A program made the position numbers and the translations under genes. The notes beneath the pieces were generated by a model that searched no databases, was not told the origin of the DNA, and saw only the letters and a program-made list of their open reading frames with translations. Below, piece after piece: positions 49,907 to 52,771 of a stretch of 52,771 bases of DNA (position 1 is its first letter; each line of letters starts with the position of its first letter). The stretch is from Prochlorococcus sp. AG-436-C05 (lineage in GTDB: Bacteria > Cyanobacteriota > Cyanobacteriia > PCC-6307 > Cyanobiaceae): NCBI GenBank assembly GCA_003209795.1, contig QCPB01000006.1, forward strand, positions 1-52,771, given 5' to 3'.

Positions 49907-50665
49907 ATGACTGAGCCTAATCAAAAAACTTCAGATGGTGCTAATAGACCAATTCAAATAATTCCTTCTGTCCTACCAGCAGATTGGGCGAACATGGGTA
50001 GCTGTGTAAAAGAACTTGAAGAAGCTGGTGTTGATAGAATTCAATTTGATGTTATGGATGGCAATTTCGTCCCAAATCTCACATTTGGACCGGAAATGAT
50101 TGCTGCATGTAGAAAATATTGTAACGTCCCTTTTGAAACCCAATTAATGGTGAGTCAATATAACTGTGAAACAATGCTTGAATCTTATGTAAAAGCAACA
50201 AAAGGAGCTAATGGAGAACCTGGCGTCGTAATCGCACATGCAGAATCCAACATCCATCTTCATAGAGTTCTTGGAAGGATAAGAGACCTTGGAGGATCTC
50301 CCTCAGTTGCATTAAATCCTCATACACCATTTGAAATGATAGAAAACATTATGGACATGGTAGATCATGTTTTGGTTATGACAGTTAATCCAGGGTTTGG
50401 AGGACAAGCATATATACCAACGATGTTAAATAAAATCAGAAAAATAAGAAAATTTGTTATTGAAAAGAATTTAAATGTGGATATTGAAGTGGATGGGGGA
50501 ATAAAAGCAAATTGGACGATTTCCCAATGTGCTGCAGCTGGTGCGAATTGCTTCATTGCAGGAAGTGGGATGTTTGCGTACCCTTCTTTAAAAGAAGGGT
50601 GTGATGATTTAAGAAAAGTTGCCCAAGATGCACAAAATGGAAAGATGATTTCAGAACCTCAATAA
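49907..50665 (+). CDS. rpe: Ribulose-phosphate 3-epimerase
   Basis: Rpe interconverts ribulose and xylulose 5-phosphate in the Calvin and pentose phosphate cycles. The TIM barrel of 252 residues has I-I-P-S-V-L-P-A-D (about 18-26), the metal-binding Q-F-D-V-M-D-G-N-F-V-P-N (about 46-57), V-M-T-V-N-P-G-F-G-G-Q (about 155-165) and V-D-G-G-I (about 195-199). N-terminal residues 1-15 are an extension relative to many bacterial forms. A 21-base perfect palindrome (50580-50600) lies in the coding region near the 3' end. The gene converges on ccsA. Confidence 0.95.
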   Translation: MTEPNQKTSDGANRPIQIIPSVLPADWANMGSCVKELEEAGVDRIQFDVMDGNFVPNLTFGPEMIAACRKYCNVPFETQLMVSQYNCETMLESYVKATKGANGEPGVVIAHAESNIHLHRVLGRIRDLGGSPSVALNPHTPFEMIENIMDMVDHVLVMTVNPGFGGQAYIPTMLNKIRKIRKFVIEKNLNVDIEVDGGIKANWTISQCAAAGANCFIAGSGMFAYPSLKEGCDDLRKVAQDAQNGKMISEPQ

Positions 50666-50687
50666 AATTAAATAAAAATTGATTTCA

Positions 50688-51617
50688 CTAGCCAAAAATC
50701 CAGCCATAACTATGTAAACCAATACCTAAAAAATTCACTCCTATATAACATATTAAGACAACAAAGAATCCAGTCGTAGCCAATAATGCTGGTCTTCTAC
50801 CTTGCCAACCTTTACTAATTCTCATATGAAGATAAGCAGCATAAAACAACCATGAAATGAATGCCCATGTTTCTTTTGGATCCCAACTCCACCAAGACCC
50901 CCAGGCCTCATTAGCCCAAACCGCGCCAGAAATTAAACCAAGAGTTAAAAGAACAAATCCTACCAATATTGAGCGATAACTTAATGTATCTAATTCTTCT
51001 GAATGAGAAAATTCAATAGGCTGCATTATGTTTTTCAAAGAATAAGAATTTGCTATTTTAAATCCTCCTATACCTGAAGAACTACTTCTTATTTGTAGAG
51101 GTTGATTCTTATTGATAAACAATACTGAAGCTGAAAGCAAAGAACCAATAATAAGAGCCGCATAACTAAGCATTACAACGCTTACATGCATTATTAACCA
51201 ACTAGATCTTAATGCTGGAACCAAATTGGATGATAATTTCAGATCCTCAGGCAAAACAAAACATGCAAAAGCTATAGTAAGCAACTGAATTGGTATAGCT
51301 ATTGAAGGAATGATTGGAGATTGATATTCCCTCTCAATTAATAATTGCCCCAAAGAAATTCCCCAAACAAGGAAATAAAGTGATTCATATAAATTACTTA
51401 TTGGGAAATGTCCAGAGATAGACCATCTAAAGATTAATTGTACAGCTATGAAAAAATTTACTAAAATAGTAAGAATCCGAACAAAAGAAGATGATTTTTT
51501 AGTAAAAACACAAACTAAAGATATTGGTAGATTAATTAAAAGGATATAAAAAACTAAAAGTCCTATAGTAGATACAGGATCATATATTATATTTTTAAAA
51601 ACATTATCAAGTATCAT
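50688..51617 (-). CDS. ccsA: Cytochrome c assembly protein CcsA (Ycf5)
   Basis: This is the haem-handling membrane subunit of the system II cytochrome c maturation machinery, in the thylakoid membrane. The 309 residues contain about eight hydrophobic segments and the haem-binding WWD motif W-G-S-W-W-S-W-D-P-K-E-T (239-250). Candidate haem-ligand His are near 144 and 264. It is labelled CcsB in some databases because of nomenclature overlap. It converges on rpe (22 bases between stops) and lies 111 bases downstream of lptB. Confidence 0.95.
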   Translation of the reverse strand: MILDNVFKNIIYDPVSTIGLLVFYILLINLPISLVCVFTKKSSSFVRILTILVNFFIAVQLIFRWSISGHFPISNLYESLYFLVWGISLGQLLIEREYQSPIIPSIAIPIQLLTIAFACFVLPEDLKLSSNLVPALRSSWLIMHVSVVMLSYAALIIGSLLSASVLFINKNQPLQIRSSSSGIGGFKIANSYSLKNIMQPIEFSHSEELDTLSYRSILVGFVLLTLGLISGAVWANEAWGSWWSWDPKETWAFISWLFYAAYLHMRISKGWQGRRPALLATTGFFVVLICYIGVNFLGIGLHSYGWIFG

Positions 51618-51728
51618 TTTAAGGAAAAACCCTAATTTAAGTTCTATTAAAAATCAAATAATAATTTAAATCAATAATAAATGATTAAACTTTTAATAAT
51701 TACGTTTTAATATATTTTAGTAAGAGTT

Positions 51729-52457
51729 TTAAAGTTTGAAATTATCACCTAAATAATATTTTTTCACTATTGGATTATTTGCTAATTCACTTGATGATCC
51801 ATAAGCTAAAATTCTTCCCTCGCTCATAACATATGACTTATTAGTTATTAAAAGGGTCTCTCTTACGTTATGGTCTGTAATAAGAATACCTACCCCAGTA
51901 TTACTTAATTTAAGAATAAGTTTTTTTAAATCATTAACAGATAAAGGATCTATTCCTGCAAATGGTTCGTCCAATAATAAATATTTAGGACCCTTTCGCC
52001 CAACAGAAAGTGCTCTAGCTATTTCGCACCTCCTTCTTTCTCCTCCCGATAGTTGAAACCCAAAATTATCTACAAAATTATTCAAATTGAATTCATTAAT
52101 TATTTTTTCTCTCCTATTTCGTATTACGGCAGTACTAGAAGATGTGTTTTGCAAAGCTAAATCAATATTTTCCTTAACAGTGAGATCTCTAAAGATACTT
52201 GCCTCCTGAGGTAAATATCCCAAACCTTTTCTCGCTCTAGAATACAGAGGCAAATTTGTTATGTATTTATTATTCATCAAAATATCTCCTTTATCAGGAT
52301 TAAGATTTCCAACGGCAAGATTAAAAGTCGTAGTTTTCCCAGCTCCATTAGGACCCATAAGCCCAACGACTTCTCCTGATTTAACAGTTATTGAAACATC
52401 ATCAACTATTAATCTTCCTTCAATGCTCAAAGATACGTTTTTAATGCTTAAACTCAT
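51729..52457 (-). CDS. lptB: LPS export ABC ATPase LptB
   Basis: LptB powers extraction of lipopolysaccharide from the inner membrane with LptF/LptG. The 242 residues include Walker A G-P-N-G-A-G-K-T-T (35-43), the family-specific L-P-Q-E-A-S-I-F-R-D-L-T-V (about 83-95), signature L-S-G-G-E-R-R-R (about 134-141), Walker B L-L-L-D-E-P-F-A-G-I-D-P (about 158-169) and the switch His in I-T-D-H-N-V-R-E-T. The start is the ATG at 52457. With lpxD in the same window it supports a lipid A-bearing outer membrane. Confidence 0.95.
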   Translation of the reverse strand: MSLSIKNVSLSIEGRLIVDDVSITVKSGEVVGLMGPNGAGKTTTFNLAVGNLNPDKGDILMNNKYITNLPLYSRARKGLGYLPQEASIFRDLTVKENIDLALQNTSSSTAVIRNRREKIINEFNLNNFVDNFGFQLSGGERRRCEIARALSVGRKGPKYLLLDEPFAGIDPLSVNDLKKLILKLSNTGVGILITDHNVRETLLITNKSYVMSEGRILAYGSSSELANNPIVKKYYLGDNFKL

Positions 52458-52604
52458 TTTTCTTTTAACTGAATAAGTATCTTGTTTTCATAAAAAAATT
52501 GTTATTCCCTCTTTCATTTAAGTCTAAAACATCTTCAAACTTTTTTTCTATAAAAATAGGTAATTTCTTCTGCTTTAATTTTACTCCAATCAATTGTAAA
52601 AAAT

Positions 52605-52771
52605 TCAAACCCGTTTTAAATAAGGTTTATCATTTTCATTTAGCTTTTCTTTATATTGAAGTTTTCTTAATAAATCCTCTAAACATTTACAAAAAGATTC
52701 AAGATCAATTCCTAAATTAATATTTGTCCTGGTTTTTATCCTACCTAAACCTTCACCAAGCAAAATAGTAG
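52605..52771 (-). CDS. C-terminal end of an unidentified gene (partial)
   Basis: The last 54 codons of a gene entering from the right edge, ending at a TGA (52605-52607). The visible part begins L-L-G-E-G-L-G-R-I-K-T-R and continues with an amphipathic helix (E-S-F-C-K-C-L-E-D-L-L-R-K-L-Q-Y-K-E-K-L) before a basic end (K-P-Y-L-K-R-V). Too little is visible to name it. Its position 147 bases upstream of lptB on the same strand would fit a shared transcript. The alternative frame that stays open past this stop is treated as chance. Confidence 0.5.
   Translation of the reverse strand, partial: TILLGEGLGRIKTRTNINLGIDLESFCKCLEDLLRKLQYKEKLNENDKPYLKRV

Noticed and set aside
52465-52630. Minus-strand frame that stays open past the TGA of the partial gene at the right edge, reachable by a -1 shift at AAAA
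   Set aside because: Several frames are open here by chance in AT-rich DNA, and the upstream gene is not identifiable, so a frameshifted extension or a separate gene cannot be supported.

Overview
The window is AT-rich, densely packed cyanobacterial chromosome. Several features point to a marine picocyanobacterium, most likely a high-light-clade Prochlorococcus: the very low GC content, the minimal spacing between genes, CGLD27/DUF3318/DUF3727/DUF3685-type cyanobacterial proteins, and a CcsA (Ycf5)-type cytochrome c assembly protein. The clade assignment is inference from gene content and composition; no strain is identified.

Layout. (1) 1-6.1 kb is core: a DUF6447 protein, carB, a DUF3318 protein, rsfS, a CGLD27-like membrane protein and an asparaginase II, ending in an initiator tRNA-Met with its own terminator. 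(2) 6.2-11.7 kb is a gene-poor, flexible island-like stretch immediately downstream of the tRNA. It holds a MarR-type regulator, a ribbon-helix-helix (RHH) regulator flanked by two near-identical palindromes, several orphan proteins, at least two unlisted-size (34 and 49 aa) membrane peptides, a small gene apparently split by a frameshift at an A8 run, a 21-bp perfect hairpin and a possible small RNA. (3) 11.8-17.1 kb looks like an iron-handling neighbourhood: a Rieske oxygenase, a 35-aa membrane peptide overlapping an orphan ABC ATPase, a zinc-ribbon membrane protein, a Cys-rich Crp-family regulator behind Fur-box-like operators, ferritin, a 40-aa Cys/Lys-rich protein divergent from ferritin across another Fur-box-like site, and a FutC/FbpC-type ABC ATPase. 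(4) 17.2-31.2 kb is core metabolism and cyanobacterial conserved genes: nth, an SDR protein, a PPC-glutaredoxin fusion, pgsA, a CSP41-like epimerase, hisA, then a compact run DUF3685 / Trx-like / F420-ligase-like / unknown / ruvX / DUF3727 / yqeG / proB / lpxD / leuB. A 128-bp tandem duplication lies at the hisA-DUF3685 junction. (5) 31.3-37.2 kb carries carbon genes: prk (of the proteobacterial class I type), accD, a Gfo/Idh/MocA oxidoreductase, and class I and class II fructose-bisphosphate aldolases side by side. (6) 37.2-52.8 kb holds purQ-purS, a DnaJ-like zinc-finger peptide, a CobW GTPase, a pentapeptide-repeat protein, a UPRT-like protein, ilvD, CIA30, then the carbon-flux block pgl-gnd, glgC, hemA, glpX with divergent rpe, followed by ccsA, lptB and the end of one more gene.

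Together the right half concentrates Calvin cycle, pentose phosphate and glycogen enzymes (prk, two FBAs, glpX, rpe, gnd, pgl, glgC). The left-centre holds accessory and iron-responsive genes. The most interesting signals are the Fur-box-associated ferritin/Cys-peptide/Crp cluster, the RHH gene bracketed by its probable operators, the frameshifted mini-gene with its hairpin, and the microhomology-bounded tandem duplication.
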